This document shows, one piece after another, positions 9,256 to 18,059 of a stretch of DNA of 64,000 bases. The stretch's first letter is position 1. Every line of letters starts with the position of its first letter. The notes under the pieces were generated by a model, which saw only the letters and a list, made by a program, of their open reading frames with translations, was not told the origin of the DNA and searched no databases. The stretch covers positions 3,286,001 through 3,350,000 of the forward strand of contig NZ_JAGVRK010000001.1 of the NCBI RefSeq assembly GCF_018283675.1. The letters are read 5' to 3'. The stretch comes from Metabacillus flavus. GTDB taxonomy: Bacteria > Bacillota > Bacilli > Bacillales > Bacillaceae. The position numbers and the translations under genes were made by a program.

Positions 9256-9609
9256 ATGAACCAAAACCAAAATCAGCAATCCGGAAAAATAGGCAACCAG
9301 GAAACACAGGTACCCAAAACACCGCAAATGAACGAACGTGACTTTGTAAATGATCTGCTCGCCACTGAAAAATACATGACAGACGCCTATTGTACAGCAA
9401 TGAATGAAATGAGCCACGAAAGTTTATACAAAGATATACAGTCCATCTTCAACGAAACCCAGGACTGCCAGAGACACCTCTATAATTTAATGTTCAAAAA
9501 CGGCTGGTACAAAGTCGAAGCCGAGCAAGCCCAAAAAATGCAGCAAACCCATCAGCAATTCTCCGGCTACGCCCAGCAGCAATCACCGTATGGGGGTTTG
9601 ATGCAATAA
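9256..9609 (+). CDS. Coat_F family spore coat protein
   Basis: A 117-residue protein with a Gln/Asn-rich N terminus (about 30 residues), a helical Coat_F core (D-F-V-N-D-L-L-A-T-E-K-Y-M-T-D-A-Y around residues 32-48) and a Gln/Tyr-rich tail. Coat_F proteins are spore coat components. GGAG precedes the ATG, and spacing to the upstream yusN gene implies co-transcription. Confidence 0.85.
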   Translation: MNQNQNQQSGKIGNQETQVPKTPQMNERDFVNDLLATEKYMTDAYCTAMNEMSHESLYKDIQSIFNETQDCQRHLYNLMFKNGWYKVEAEQAQKMQQTHQQFSGYAQQQSPYGGLMQ

Positions 9610-10083
9610 CGAAAAGCGGAGGGCGCTTGCTCAGCGCTGAGAGACGGTGGAGCTGGAACTGACAAAGTCGCTTTTTGACTTTGACAGGGCCAGCGAAGCG
9701 GCCGAAGCGCTAGCGCCCGCAGCTGGACACCACGAAAAGCGGAGGGCGCTTGCTCAGCGCTGAGAGACGGTGGAGCTGGAACTGACAAAGTCGCTTTTTG
9801 ACTTTGACAGGGCCAGCGAAGCGGCCGAAGCGCTAGCGCCCGCAGCTGGACACCACGAAAAGCGGAGGGCGCTTGCTCAGCGCTGAGAGACGGTGGAGCT
9901 GGAACTGACAAAGTCGCTTTTTGACTTTGACAGGGCCAGCGAAGCGGCCGAAGCGCTAGCGCCCGGAGCTGGACGCTACGAAAAGCGGAGGGGATTTGCT
10001 CAGCGCTGAGAGACGGTGGAGCTGGACTGACAAAGTCGCTTTTTGACTTTGACAGGGCCAGCGAAGCGGCCGAAGCGCTAGCC
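9610..10083. repeat. Four tandem 123-bp repeats
   Basis: Units begin CGAAAAGCGGAGG at 9610, 9733, 9856 and 9979, an exact 123-bp period. The first three are almost identical; the fourth is shorter and diverged. Each unit holds a perfect 12-base palindrome (CTCAGCGCTGAG), a hairpin CAAAGTC-N7-GACTTTG, and a GC-rich GAAGCGCTAGCGC end. The sequence resembles interspersed intergenic repeats common in Bacillus genomes but is amplified in tandem here, directly after the coat gene stop. The antisense open frame across it is an artefact of the repeat. Confidence 0.95.
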
Positions 10084-10160
10084 ACAAAAACTAGGTACGA
10101 TACGGAGCTTGATCATGTATCACCAGGCGCTCATTCCTTACAACTTGTAATGATAAATCT

Positions 10161-10194
10161 GCCGGCTCATCCTGGTTAAGCCTCGTGAGCCGGT
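10161..10194. repeat. Inverted repeat between the tandem repeats and the TTCATCATA array
   Basis: Arms CCGGCTCA / TGAGCCGG separated by 17 bases. It may be a weak transcription end for the coat operon or part of the repeat landscape; no T-run follows. Confidence 0.4.
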
Positions 10195-10214
10195 TTCAGC
10201 ATAAAATTCAAAAT

Positions 10215-10365
10215 TTCATCATATATTTAAAAAATTCATCATAACCAAGGTAGAATTCATCATAAACTGAAAAATTTCATCATAAACTATAAAAAATTCA
10301 TCATAAAACGGCAGATCACTCTTTTTCGTCCTAGTTCATCAGCTAACTGAATGTTATTCATCGGA
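10215..10365. repeat. Phased TTCATCATA direct-repeat array
   Basis: Five copies of TTCATCATA start at 10215, 10235, 10256, 10276 and 10297, spaced 20, 21, 20 and 21 bp, that is two helical turns. Weaker copies (TTCATC) follow at 10335 and 10357. Between motifs the DNA is A-rich. No open frame crosses it. It occupies the roughly 450-bp gap between the tandem repeats and the DUF2573 gene, which otherwise holds nothing recognisable. Confidence 0.85.
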
Positions 10366-10506
10366 TTTTGCTGAAATCTTGAATAGTTGAGGCGCTAATC
10401 ATCTTTACCGCCTTCTTATCCTGTTACGATCCTTCAGGAATCCCCCCTACTATCTACACTCCAACAGTAACTCCACCAGTAATCATTTCTAGAGTATATA
10501 CGAACA

Positions 10507-10537
10507 AAAAAGCACCGGGCTTAAATTCGGCCGGTGC
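10507..10537 (-). terminator. Terminator of the siderophore ATPase operon
   Basis: On the reverse strand AAGCACCGG-N11-CCGGTGCTT is followed by TTTTTTG, immediately after the DUF2573 stop codon. Confidence 0.9.
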
Positions 10538-10801
10538 TTAGTCGTCTTTTTTCTTTTGGTTGTTTTCACGGTGCTTTTCATTCATTTCTTTGACATCGGT
10601 GCTCACTTGTTTCATAGCAAGTTTAAATTCGGGGTATTCTGCGTTCCAGTGCCGCACCAGATTCGGCATGGTTTTGGCCATGTGGGTATAGAGTGCCCAC
10701 ATCTCCACTTTCTCCTGCTCGTCATTAGCCGAAGCGCCGATTAGGAGCTCGCAGTATTTTTCAAACAGGCCGTCGAATTGGTCTTTAAACGTTTTGTCCA
10801 T
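10538..10801 (-). CDS. yusU: DUF2573 family protein YusU
   Basis: An 87-residue charged helical protein (MDKTFKDQFDGLFEKY...) ending in a lysine-rich tail. It matches the DUF2573 family; in B. subtilis yusU lies beside yusV, as here. No membrane segment or catalytic motif is visible, and its role in iron uptake is unproven. It starts two bases after the upstream reductase gene, implying one transcript. Confidence 0.75.
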   Translation of the reverse strand: MDKTFKDQFDGLFEKYCELLIGASANDEQEKVEMWALYTHMAKTMPNLVRHWNAEYPEFKLAMKQVSTDVKEMNEKHRENNQKKKDD

Positions 10802-10803
10802 CG

Positions 10804-11586
10804 TTATCCCCCGTATCCTTTAGGTGGTTTTACACATTTAACTGGACAAGTTTTGCAGCGGGCTCCGCGGTCTGAAGTTAAATAAAACAGACAGCATGTG
10901 CGTCTCATTCTGATTTCCTGGCCTGTTTCAGGCTGGATAGTTATCTGCCCGTCATATCGTTTCAACGGATTCTGGTGGAAATCTCCAAAGAGGGAGCCTT
11001 CTGCTTGTGCTACTGTAAAATTAAAGTCGCTTTCTACCTTCTCGCGGCTGATCCCCTCAGGAACAGAAGCCATAAGCGTTTCGAACATCCACCTTACATA
11101 GATGGAGACATTTTCCCAAAGGATCCATTTGGAAATACTCGTATTTCTGCTTGCTGTTTTTATCAGAGGATGAATGTTTTCTGCAAAAAGCTGCCGAATA
11201 ACCGAGCTTCTCCATTCTTCCCTGCTTTCATTATTTCCCGGAACGATTGCTTCCATGTTATGAAAATGGAAGGACGGAAGCCATAGCGGATCCTGATCAT
11301 CCGTTTCCAAGGATAAATTTTCCGGTCTTAGGATTGGAGCTTTATTAAAGACAGTCATGGAATACAGTGTTAGAGCCGCTAAAAATCCATAACGCTTCAA
11401 AAGCATGGATACCGCAGTTTTTCGGTCAGGGGCTTCAATCTTCGGTTTTACTTTGTCCAAATACGTTTTTAAAGATTCAGGGTCAAGGAGATCTTTTACT
11501 TCAACAGAAAGGCTGGAAGACCACCGCTTCCTTCCCAAACGGAATTTTTCCAGTTCCGCAAGCTCCGTTTCTATAAATTCAGCCAT
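10804..11586 (-). CDS. FhuF-like ferric siderophore reductase
   Basis: A 260-residue protein ending in the FhuF-type [2Fe-2S] motif: R-R-T-C-C-L-F-Y followed by C-K-T-C, giving C-C-x10-C-x2-C. Proteins of this class reduce Fe(III) in the imported ferric siderophore to release iron in the cytosol; a Bacillus halodurans member (FchR) acts on schizokinen. The N-terminal part is a helical IucA/FhuF-like domain. It overlaps the upstream ATPase gene by eight bases, so uptake and reduction are translationally coupled. The siderophore cannot be told from sequence. Confidence 0.85.
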   Translation of the reverse strand: MAEFIETELAELEKFRLGRKRWSSSLSVEVKDLLDPESLKTYLDKVKPKIEAPDRKTAVSMLLKRYGFLAALTLYSMTVFNKAPILRPENLSLETDDQDPLWLPSFHFHNMEAIVPGNNESREEWRSSVIRQLFAENIHPLIKTASRNTSISKWILWENVSIYVRWMFETLMASVPEGISREKVESDFNFTVAQAEGSLFGDFHQNPLKRYDGQITIQPETGQEIRMRRTCCLFYLTSDRGARCKTCPVKCVKPPKGYGG

Positions 11587-12397
11587 TTTGCATACTCACT
11601 TCTTTCAAAATACAGCGGCCCCGTCCGTGCGGAATACATAACGGTGTTCCGAAAAGGGGATCCACAGTAACCTCGCAGTTCATTTGAAATACATCTTGAA
11701 CAAGGCTGCAGCTTATGACATCTTCCGGTTTACCCTGATCATGGATCTTCCTGTCTTTAATAGCTACAAGATGATGCGCATACCGGCAAGCTAAGTTTAA
11801 GTCATGCAGCACCATGACGATTGTGCGGTTTTCACGTTCGTTCAGCTCAAACAGCAAATCTAGAACTTCAATTTGATGGGTCATATCAAGATAGGTCGTC
11901 GGTTCATCCAGGAGAATAATATCTGTGTCCTGTGCGAGCGTCATTGCAATCCAGGCGCGCTGGCGCTGTCCTCCTGATAGTGAGTCGACAGCACGGTCGG
12001 CAAAATCAAGCATTCTTGTAGATTCAAGTGCTTTATAAACGGCATCCTCATCCTCTTTTGACCACTGGCTCAGCCAGTTTTGGTAGGGATAACGCCCTTG
12101 TTTAACAAGCTGAAGAACGGTAAGTCCTTCCGGAGCTGCCGGTCCTTGAGGAAGAATAGCCAGCTTTTTGGCAACATCCTTTGTCGGAAGCTTTGCGATG
12201 GACCCTCCTTCTAAAAGGACGGAACCGTGGCTCGGCTTTAAAAGTCTTGCCAGGGAACGGAGCAATGTTGATTTTCCGCAGCCATTGCTTCCGATAAAAA
12301 CCGTAATTTCGCCTTTCGGAAGTGTCAGATCCAGTTCATCTATAATAATGGAATCCCCGTAAGATAAGGTAAGGGATTTCGTTTCAATTGCACTCAT
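11579..12397 (-). CDS. yusV: Iron-siderophore ABC transporter ATP-binding protein YusV
   Basis: A 272-residue FecE/FhuC-type ATPase. Walker A is G-S-N-G-C-G-K-S-T (residues 36-44), the signature is L-S-G-G-Q-R-Q-R, Walker B is D-I-I-L-L-D-E-P-T, and the switch histidine is in V-L-H-D-L-N-L. It energises the two permeases upstream, which match the YfhA/YfiZ set. In B. subtilis yusV is encoded apart from yfiYZ-yfhA and shared; here all parts lie in one cluster. Confidence 0.92.
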   Translation of the reverse strand: MSAIETKSLTLSYGDSIIIDELDLTLPKGEITVFIGSNGCGKSTLLRSLARLLKPSHGSVLLEGGSIAKLPTKDVAKKLAILPQGPAAPEGLTVLQLVKQGRYPYQNWLSQWSKEDEDAVYKALESTRMLDFADRAVDSLSGGQRQRAWIAMTLAQDTDIILLDEPTTYLDMTHQIEVLDLLFELNERENRTIVMVLHDLNLACRYAHHLVAIKDRKIHDQGKPEDVISCSLVQDVFQMNCEVTVDPLFGTPLCIPHGRGRCILKEVSMQNG

Positions 12398-12438
12398 GTT
12401 ATCTCGCCCCTTTACAAATTCGAGCCCATAGCTAAGTA

Positions 12439-13490
12439 TTACGTATTTCTTGTTTTATATAGCAGGTAAATAAAATAAGGAGCTCCTATAGCTGCGGTGA
12501 ACACTCCTGCCGGTACTTCGAGCGGTGAAAATACAGTCCTCCCAATCAGGTCGGCAATCATGACCAGAAAGGCTCCTGCTATTGCCGATACAGGGAGCAT
12601 GGCTCCGTAGGATGACCCTACAAGTCTCCTGGCTATATGCGGCGCCATCAATCCGACGAATCCGATTCCTCCGGCGAATGCTACAGCTGTTCCAGTCAAT
12701 GCTGTGCTGAGCAGCAGAAGCAGCAGTCTATTTCGCTGCACCGCACTTCCTGCGCCTGTTCCAAGTTCATCACCCAGCCCTTGAAGGTTGATGAGACGAA
12801 TCACGATAATTGTAAGGAAAAGAAGCAAGAGCGTCAGCGGCAGCATGATTTTCACCTGCTGCCAAGTGGCTCCATATACGGTGCCTGTTATCCATGTATT
12901 TGCCTGTGAAGCCCTATAGATCGGGCCTTTAATCATCATAAGAGTGGTCATCGACTGAGCGAGCAGGGAAAAGCCAATCCCTACAAGCACAAGTCTAAAG
13001 GATGATGATCCGCCTTTCCAGGAAAGCGCATATACGATAAAACCAACTGTAACAGCACCGATAAAGGATGCAACAGGCATCCATTGAATGCTAACGGTCA
13101 GTGCGTTGTTTTTATCACTGAAAAGCGCCAAAAATGTTACGACTGCGAATGATGCTCCCCCGGTAATGCCGATGATATCCGGTGATGCAAGAGGATTTCG
13201 AATAATCCCCTGCAAAATCCCCCCGCTACAGCAAGGCATACACCAACTAATATCGCAATCAGTATCCTTGGCATCCTGAATGATGAAATGATGAGCATAT
13301 TCATTTCAGAGCCGAAGCCGGTCAGTGTTTTAATGACTTCCAGCGGGCTCATCATGACCTCTCCCGCACCTGTGCTAACGAAAAAACCAGCCAGCAGAAC
13401 GGCAGCCATAATCATGGAAACCTTAAATGCTTTTTTATCGATAAGGAAAGAAATAGATTTTCCTATCCGAACAGTCCAATGCGTATTCAT
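12439..13490 (-). pseudogene. Iron-siderophore permease (YfhA-like), frameshifted
   Basis: Two adjacent frames together make one FecCD permease of about 350 residues. The first frame (from 13490) reads through R-M-P-R-I-L-I-A-I-L-V-G-V-C-L-A-V-A-G-G. The second continues I-L-Q-G-I-I-R-N-P-L-A-S-P-D, the conserved FecCD motif, to 12439. The break falls in a run of six C (13219-13224; G on the coding strand); a seventh base restores the family sequence exactly. A base-calling error in a homopolymer is the likeliest cause, with true mutation or programmed slippage as alternatives. It overlaps the upstream permease by four bases. Confidence 0.85.
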
Positions 13491-14491
13491 GCCCGATCAA
13501 ACCCCTTTCTTGCGATGTAGATAAAGAAAGGTGTTCCAATAAGCGCGGTCATAACTCCGACCGGCACTTCCTCAGGCATAACCACATAACGGGCTGCAAT
13601 ATCCGAAACAGTGAGGAGAATTCCTCCAAGCACTGCAGAATAAGGCAAAATCCAGCGGTGATCGTTTCCGACAAAATAACGGGCCAAATGCGGGATGACA
13701 ATTCCCACAAAGCTAATCGGACCCGATATGGATACGGCCCCGCCTGCCAGAAAAATAACGGCAATGGCGGCAAAAATTTTCACAGTCCCTGTTTTCTGTC
13801 CAAGCCCCTTTGCTACATCTTCGCCCATTGTAAGGACATTGATTTTCGGGCCAAGGAAGCCGCATATGACAAATGCCGCAGTCATATACGGGAGTACTGC
13901 AATAAGAGATTCAAGCTTTCTTCCTTGAATGGATCCTGCCAGCCAAAACAGAACCTGATCCAGAGCTGCTTCATTTACAACCAGCAAGCCCTGTGTTAGA
14001 GAACTAAAGAGCGCAGCCATTGCAGCTCCCGCAAGCGTCAATTTTACAGGCGTCAGTCCCTCCCTGCCCATCGATCCAATAAAATAGACCGTTAAAGCAG
14101 CGGCGGCAGCGCCAAGGAAAGAAAGCCACGTAAATGCCTGAAGGGATGAAACATGAAAAATGGAAACGGCAGCGACTACAAAGAATCCTGCCCCTGCATT
14201 GATTCCAAAAACCCCTGGTGATGCAAGCGGATTTTTCGTCAGCGCCTGCATGATCGCTCCTGCCATGGCAAGACTTGCCCCCACCAGTGCGGCAATTAAA
14301 GCACGCGGAAGTCTGACTGATGTAATGATAATATGTTCATTAGAGCCGGCAAAATCGGTAAATGCCTGGAAGGCAGTTGTCCAATTCGTCCGGGCATACC
14401 CGTACACGATACTTGCGCACATAGCAGCAGCAAGGATCAAGAACAGTCCTAATAATAGAATGAATTTTTGTGAGTAAGACTTAACCAGCAT
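13487..14491 (-). CDS. Iron-siderophore ABC transporter permease (YfiZ-like)
   Basis: A 334-residue FecCD-family integral membrane protein with about nine to ten helices. It carries the two family motifs: M-A-G-A-I-M-Q-A-L-T-K-N-P-L-A-S-P-G near residue 75, and the C-terminal G-P-I-S-F-V-G-I-V-I-P-H-L-A-R that contacts the ATPase. ATG 14491 is chosen over 14518 because CGGAG precedes it at good spacing. It forms a heterodimer with the next permease, whose start overlaps its stop by four bases. Divergent from the binding-protein gene across the Fur boxes. Confidence 0.9.
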   Translation of the reverse strand: MLVKSYSQKFILLLGLFLILAAAMCASIVYGYARTNWTTAFQAFTDFAGSNEHIIITSVRLPRALIAALVGASLAMAGAIMQALTKNPLASPGVFGINAGAGFFVVAAVSIFHVSSLQAFTWLSFLGAAAAALTVYFIGSMGREGLTPVKLTLAGAAMAALFSSLTQGLLVVNEAALDQVLFWLAGSIQGRKLESLIAVLPYMTAAFVICGFLGPKINVLTMGEDVAKGLGQKTGTVKIFAAIAVIFLAGGAVSISGPISFVGIVIPHLARYFVGNDHRWILPYSAVLGGILLTVSDIAARYVVMPEEVPVGVMTALIGTPFFIYIARKGFDRA

Positions 14492-14555
14492 ATTTTTTCT
14501 CCGTATTTTAATCATCAAGTTTTGACTTTTTCCAGTCTACGGTTATTGTAACAAA

Positions 14556-14582
14556 TGAGAATGAATTTGAAAATCATTTTCA
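14556..14582. promoter_or_regulatory. Tandem Fur boxes in the divergent siderophore promoter region
   Basis: Two overlapping 15-bp Fur sites: TGAGAATGAATTTGA (14556-14570, imperfect) and TGAAAATCATTTTCA (14568-14582). The second is a near-perfect 7-1-7 inverted repeat compared with TGATAAT-N-ATTATCA. They lie between the divergent permease operon and the binding-protein gene, so iron-loaded Fur would repress both directions. Confidence 0.88.
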
Positions 14583-14590
14583 ATTACGTG

Positions 14591-14620
14591 TTGACATCGC
14601 ATACAAAAGCGACTTATTAT
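14591..14620 (+). promoter_or_regulatory. Sigma-A promoter of the siderophore-binding protein gene
   Basis: TTGACA (14591-14596) is followed after 17 bases by TTATTAT, a good vegetative promoter lying between the two Fur sites and about 45 bases before the gene. Confidence 0.75.
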
Positions 14621-14632
14621 TTTAATTGTAAA

Positions 14633-14647
14633 TGAAAATCATTATCA
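14633..14647. promoter_or_regulatory. Fur box downstream of the promoter
   Basis: TGAAAATCATTATCA matches the 7-1-7 Fur core at 13 of 15 positions and covers the expected transcription start region, 15 bases before the ATG. Confidence 0.88.
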
Positions 14648-14662
14648 TATGGGGGTTTATAG

Positions 14663-15649
14663 ATGAGTCGTACATACAGAAAGTCCTGGTTAAGCATCAC
14701 CGCATTAATTCTTAGTCTTACCCTGTTGCTGGCAGCCTGCGGCGGCAATACGGAAAGCAAAAAGGAAGAAGCCAGTCCAGAAGAAACGTATCAAGTAAAG
14801 CATGCAATGGGTGAAGCTAAGATCCCGAAAAAGCCTGAACGTGTCGTTGTTTTAACAAATGAGGGTACTGAAGCTGCGCTGGCCATGGGGGTCAAGCCTG
14901 TTGGAGCGGTTCAATCCTGGCTTGGAAATCCTTGGTATGATCATATTAAGAATGATATGAAGGATGTAAAAGTAGTAGGAACAGAAAGCGAAGTAAATGT
15001 AGAAGCCATTGCTGCCTTAAAGCCTGACTTGATTATCGGCAACAAAATGCGTCAGGAAGCAGTTTATGAAAAGTTAAGTGCCATCGCGCCAACTGTATTC
15101 GCTGAAACACTTCGCGGAGATTGGAAGGAAAACTTCTCTCTTTATTCCAAGGCTTTAGATCGTGAAGAAGAAGGAAAGAAAGTTATTGCAGATTTCGATG
15201 CACGTATTGATTCCATTAAAGAAGAAAGCGGAGATAAACTTTCCCAAAAGGTTTCAGTCGTTCGCTTTATGGCCGGCAAAACCCGTGTTTACTACAAGGA
15301 CACGTTCTCAGGAGTTATCTTTGATCAGCTTGGAATTAAGTACCCTGAAGCAACGGATAAGCTGTTTGCTGACAATCAGGAAGATTTGTTTGTAAGAGAA
15401 GTTGGCAAGGAAGCCATTCCGCAGATGGATGGAGATTTGCTCTTCTATTTCACTTATGCTCCCGAAGGGGATAAAGAAGCGGTTAAAACTGAAGAAGAAT
15501 TCACAAAGGATCCTCTTTGGCAAAACCTTAATGCTGTGAAAAACGGTAAAGCTTACAAAGTAGATGATGCCATTTGGAATACAGCAGGCGGTGTTATGGC
15601 TGCAAACAAAATGCTGGATGAAATCGAACAATACATCATTCAAAAATAA
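14663..15649 (+). CDS. Iron-siderophore ABC transporter substrate-binding lipoprotein (YfiY-like)
   Basis: A 328-residue lipoprotein. The signal peptide ends in L-A-A-C with the lipidated cysteine at residue 26, followed by a short Gly/Ser/Glu linker. The mature part is a class III periplasmic-binding fold (K-K-P-E-R-V-V-V-L near residue 55, then A-L-K-P-D-L-I-I-G). It captures a hydroxamate-type ferric siderophore outside the membrane and delivers it to the divergently encoded permeases. The ligand class is inferred from similarity to YfiY, not from binding residues. Confidence 0.92.
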   Translation: MSRTYRKSWLSITALILSLTLLLAACGGNTESKKEEASPEETYQVKHAMGEAKIPKKPERVVVLTNEGTEAALAMGVKPVGAVQSWLGNPWYDHIKNDMKDVKVVGTESEVNVEAIAALKPDLIIGNKMRQEAVYEKLSAIAPTVFAETLRGDWKENFSLYSKALDREEEGKKVIADFDARIDSIKEESGDKLSQKVSVVRFMAGKTRVYYKDTFSGVIFDQLGIKYPEATDKLFADNQEDLFVREVGKEAIPQMDGDLLFYFTYAPEGDKEAVKTEEEFTKDPLWQNLNAVKNGKAYKVDDAIWNTAGGVMAANKMLDEIEQYIIQK

Positions 15650-15653
15650 TACG

Positions 15654-15687
15654 AAAAGCTGAAGGGAATCTCTCCTTCAGCTTTTTT
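15654..15687 (+). terminator. Terminator of the binding-protein gene
   Basis: AAAAGCTGAAGG-N8-CCTTCAGCTTTTTT directly after the stop codon. Confidence 0.93.
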
Positions 15688-15763
15688 GATATCAGAAAGG
15701 AATACAGTTTTTCTCCTTAGGGTAAGGATAGAATAGAAACTCACGTAAAAGGCTGGTGAAAAT

Positions 15764-16489
15764 ATGGGGCAAGCAGCATTATGGGGCGCTTTTGCGGGAT
15801 CGTCGATTTTAATCGGTGCGCTTTTGGGAATGCTGAAACGAATCCCTCCGCGCATGGTTGGATGGATCATGGCATTTGGAACAGGAGTCCTGATTGGAGC
15901 TGCTTCCTTTGATTTGTTAGAGGAGTCTTTGGATGGAGGGGGAATCACTTCCACCACGATCGGCTTCATTGGAGGAGCTCTGCTTTTCACGGTAAGCGAG
16001 CTCATCATCGCCAACAAAGGCGGACATCAGAGGAAGAGATCCAAGGAAAACCCTGAAAATCATTCTGGCGTCTCGATTTTTATAGGAACGATTATTGACG
16101 CCGTGCCTGAATCCGTCATTATTGGTGTAAGCATCCTTCAGCAGGGCTCTGTTAGTATTTTGATGGTTATTGCTGTTTTCATCAGTAATTTCCCAGAAGG
16201 ATTGTCAAGTACAACCGGTTTGATTAAAGATGGTTATTCAAGAAAGAAGATTTTATTTATGTGGGTAATTGTCGTTTTGCTGGCTACGGTCAGTTCTTTG
16301 CTCGGTTATTCTCTTCTGCAAAATGCTTCACCTGTTTTCACGGCTTCAATTGGAGCCTTTGCTGCTGGAGGCATCATTGCAATGGTCGCTTCCACCATGA
16401 TGCCGGAAGCATATGAGGAAGGCGGTCCAATTGTAGGAATGATCACTTCTTTAGGTGTTTTATGCTCGATGATTTTATCTCAGCTATAA
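15764..16489 (+). CDS. ZIP family metal transporter
   Basis: A 241-residue polytopic protein with about eight helices. The ZIP metal-binding motifs are clear: D-A-V-P-E-S-V-I-I-G in helix IV and N-F-P-E-G-L-S-S-T in helix V. A charged cytosolic loop (residues 87-103) precedes them. ZIP proteins import zinc, iron or manganese. Next to siderophore genes an iron role is tempting, but no Fur box was seen ahead of this gene, so the metal is open. Confidence 0.88.
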   Translation: MGQAALWGAFAGSSILIGALLGMLKRIPPRMVGWIMAFGTGVLIGAASFDLLEESLDGGGITSTTIGFIGGALLFTVSELIIANKGGHQRKRSKENPENHSGVSIFIGTIIDAVPESVIIGVSILQQGSVSILMVIAVFISNFPEGLSSTTGLIKDGYSRKKILFMWVIVVLLATVSSLLGYSLLQNASPVFTASIGAFAAGGIIAMVASTMMPEAYEEGGPIVGMITSLGVLCSMILSQL

Positions 16490-16497
16490 GCATATTA

Positions 16498-16527
16498 AAA
16501 GCCCGCTCATCAATAGAAGCGGGCTTT
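16498..16527. terminator. Bidirectional terminator between ZIP and ktr genes
   Basis: AAGCCCGCT / AGCGGGCTT with an 11-base loop sits between these convergent genes, with T-rich DNA on the plus side and As (Ts on the reverse strand) on the other. Confidence 0.9.
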
Positions 16528-16558
16528 GTTTATTCCATTTGCAGCGTGCACAATCTCA

Positions 16559-17893
16559 TCATCCAGTCAGGATATCCTCTTTCGGGTATCTCACTAGCTC
16601 TTTTCCGGAAGGTGTGGCGAGAGAATAAATAAGGGTTAGCGGTCCAACTTTCCCAAGAAACATGATAAAGACGAGAACAATTTTTCCGAAATCCGTAAAG
16701 TTGGCTGTTACTCCCATCGAGAGCCCGACGGTACCAAATGCTGAGACTACTTCAAACGCAATCTCCAGGAAGGATTCATTTTCTGTAATCGTCATGAGGA
16801 AGATCGCAGCGACGATAAAAAGAATAGATATGATGGTAATGGATAATGCTCTTACAATGTAACCCCCATCAAGTGCACGCTTGCCAACGGTAATTTCCTT
16901 TCTCCCCTTTAAAAAAGTCAGGGTAGCCAAAAAAATAACGATGGCCGTGGTCAGTTTAATTCCGCCTCCTGTTGAGGCACTTCCTGCTCCAATAAACATC
17001 AGAATCATGATGAAAAAGATGGATGCTTCATGCATAGCTCCTATATCAAGTGTATTGAATCCGGCAGTTCTTGGTGAAACTGCCTGAAACCAGGATGCCC
17101 ACAGCTTATCTGCAAGTGAGAGCCCTCCCAGTGTACCCGGATTTCCGTATTCAAGAACAAAAAGAAGCAGCATCGACATCAGATTTATAACAAGCGTGGC
17201 TATCAGCATAATTTTTGTATGAAGGCTGAATTTCTTAAACCGCTTATTCTGCCACATATCCACCAATACGGTAAAGCCTATTCCACCTACAATGAAAAGA
17301 GCACTAATGACGATATTGATAATGGGATTCCCGACATAATTAATTAGATTATTAGAGAAAAGACCAAATCCTGCATTATTAAACGCGGAAATCGCGTGGA
17401 AAAACCCATAAAAAACACCTTTTCTCCAGCCTAATTCAGGGACCCACACAATCGATAAGAAAATCATTGCGACAAACTCAATGGCAAAAGCAAATATGAA
17501 CATGTACTTCACCAGGCGGATGACACCGCCGATATTTGTCTGATTTAATGCCTGCTGCATCACCATTCGATCTTGAATACCGACTTTTCTTCCAAGCATC
17601 ATGTAGATCAGCACGGCAAATGACATAATTCCAAGTCCGCCAAGCTGAATCAGGAAAGCGATTACTGTTTGTCCAAACATTGTAAATGCTGTGCTTGGAT
17701 CCACGGAAGAAAGACCTGTTACGGTCATAGCAGATGTTGTCACAAACAAAGCATCTACCCATGAAATTCCTTGGGTAGTGGACAATGGGAGCTTTAGCAG
17801 GCAGGTGCCTGCCGCAATACCTATAGCAAATGTTAAAACAAGCAATTGAGATGGTTTCAGTTTAATGACTTTCGGCATCTTCATCCGCTGCAT
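16559..17893 (-). CDS. Ktr potassium uptake system membrane subunit (KtrB/KtrD family)
   Basis: A 444-residue member of the Trk/Ktr/HKT family. Four pore loops each with the filter glycine are visible: T-V-T-G-L-S, N-A-G-F-G-L, T-A-G-F-N-T and T-V-G-L-S-M. It works as a dimer on an octameric RCK gating ring (KtrA or KtrC), not encoded in the window, so this is likely a KtrD-like unlinked subunit. GAGGAGGAAGG precedes the ATG. A c-di-AMP riboswitch lies upstream, consistent with c-di-AMP control of potassium uptake. Confidence 0.92.
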   Translation of the reverse strand: MQRMKMPKVIKLKPSQLLVLTFAIGIAAGTCLLKLPLSTTQGISWVDALFVTTSAMTVTGLSSVDPSTAFTMFGQTVIAFLIQLGGLGIMSFAVLIYMMLGRKVGIQDRMVMQQALNQTNIGGVIRLVKYMFIFAFAIEFVAMIFLSIVWVPELGWRKGVFYGFFHAISAFNNAGFGLFSNNLINYVGNPIINIVISALFIVGGIGFTVLVDMWQNKRFKKFSLHTKIMLIATLVINLMSMLLLFVLEYGNPGTLGGLSLADKLWASWFQAVSPRTAGFNTLDIGAMHEASIFFIMILMFIGAGSASTGGGIKLTTAIVIFLATLTFLKGRKEITVGKRALDGGYIVRALSITIISILFIVAAIFLMTITENESFLEIAFEVVSAFGTVGLSMGVTANFTDFGKIVLVFIMFLGKVGPLTLIYSLATPSGKELVRYPKEDILTG

Positions 17894-17934
17894 TCCTTCC
17901 TCCTCAAAACGGGCTATATGTTCATTTTTTCAAA

Positions 17935-17969
17935 TAACAAGCAGGATATCTCCTTTTCCTGCTTGTTCT
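17935..17969 (-). terminator. Hairpin of the ktr leader (riboswitch expression platform)
   Basis: ACAAGCAGGA / TCCTGCTTGT arms with a 10-base loop lie between the c-di-AMP aptamer and the ktr start on the reverse strand. The downstream T-run is interrupted (TATTTG), so it may be a weak terminator used in riboswitch control. Confidence 0.65.
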
Positions 17970-18059
17970 TATGCAGGGGAACTTCATTTCTCTATATCCT
18001 AACCATATTGCAGGAAAACCCGGCTCGAATATTCAAATCGTTTAGGGATTGTTGATTTA

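Noticed and set aside
9567-10085. 172-codon reverse frame with an internally repeated protein sequence
   Set aside because: It is read entirely from the 123-bp tandem repeats (123 is divisible by three, so the frame stays open) and has no ribosome site or homologue pattern.
10215-10365. Plasmid-type iteron origin
   Set aside because: No replication initiator gene, DnaA boxes or AT-rich unwinding region with a partner gene were found nearby.
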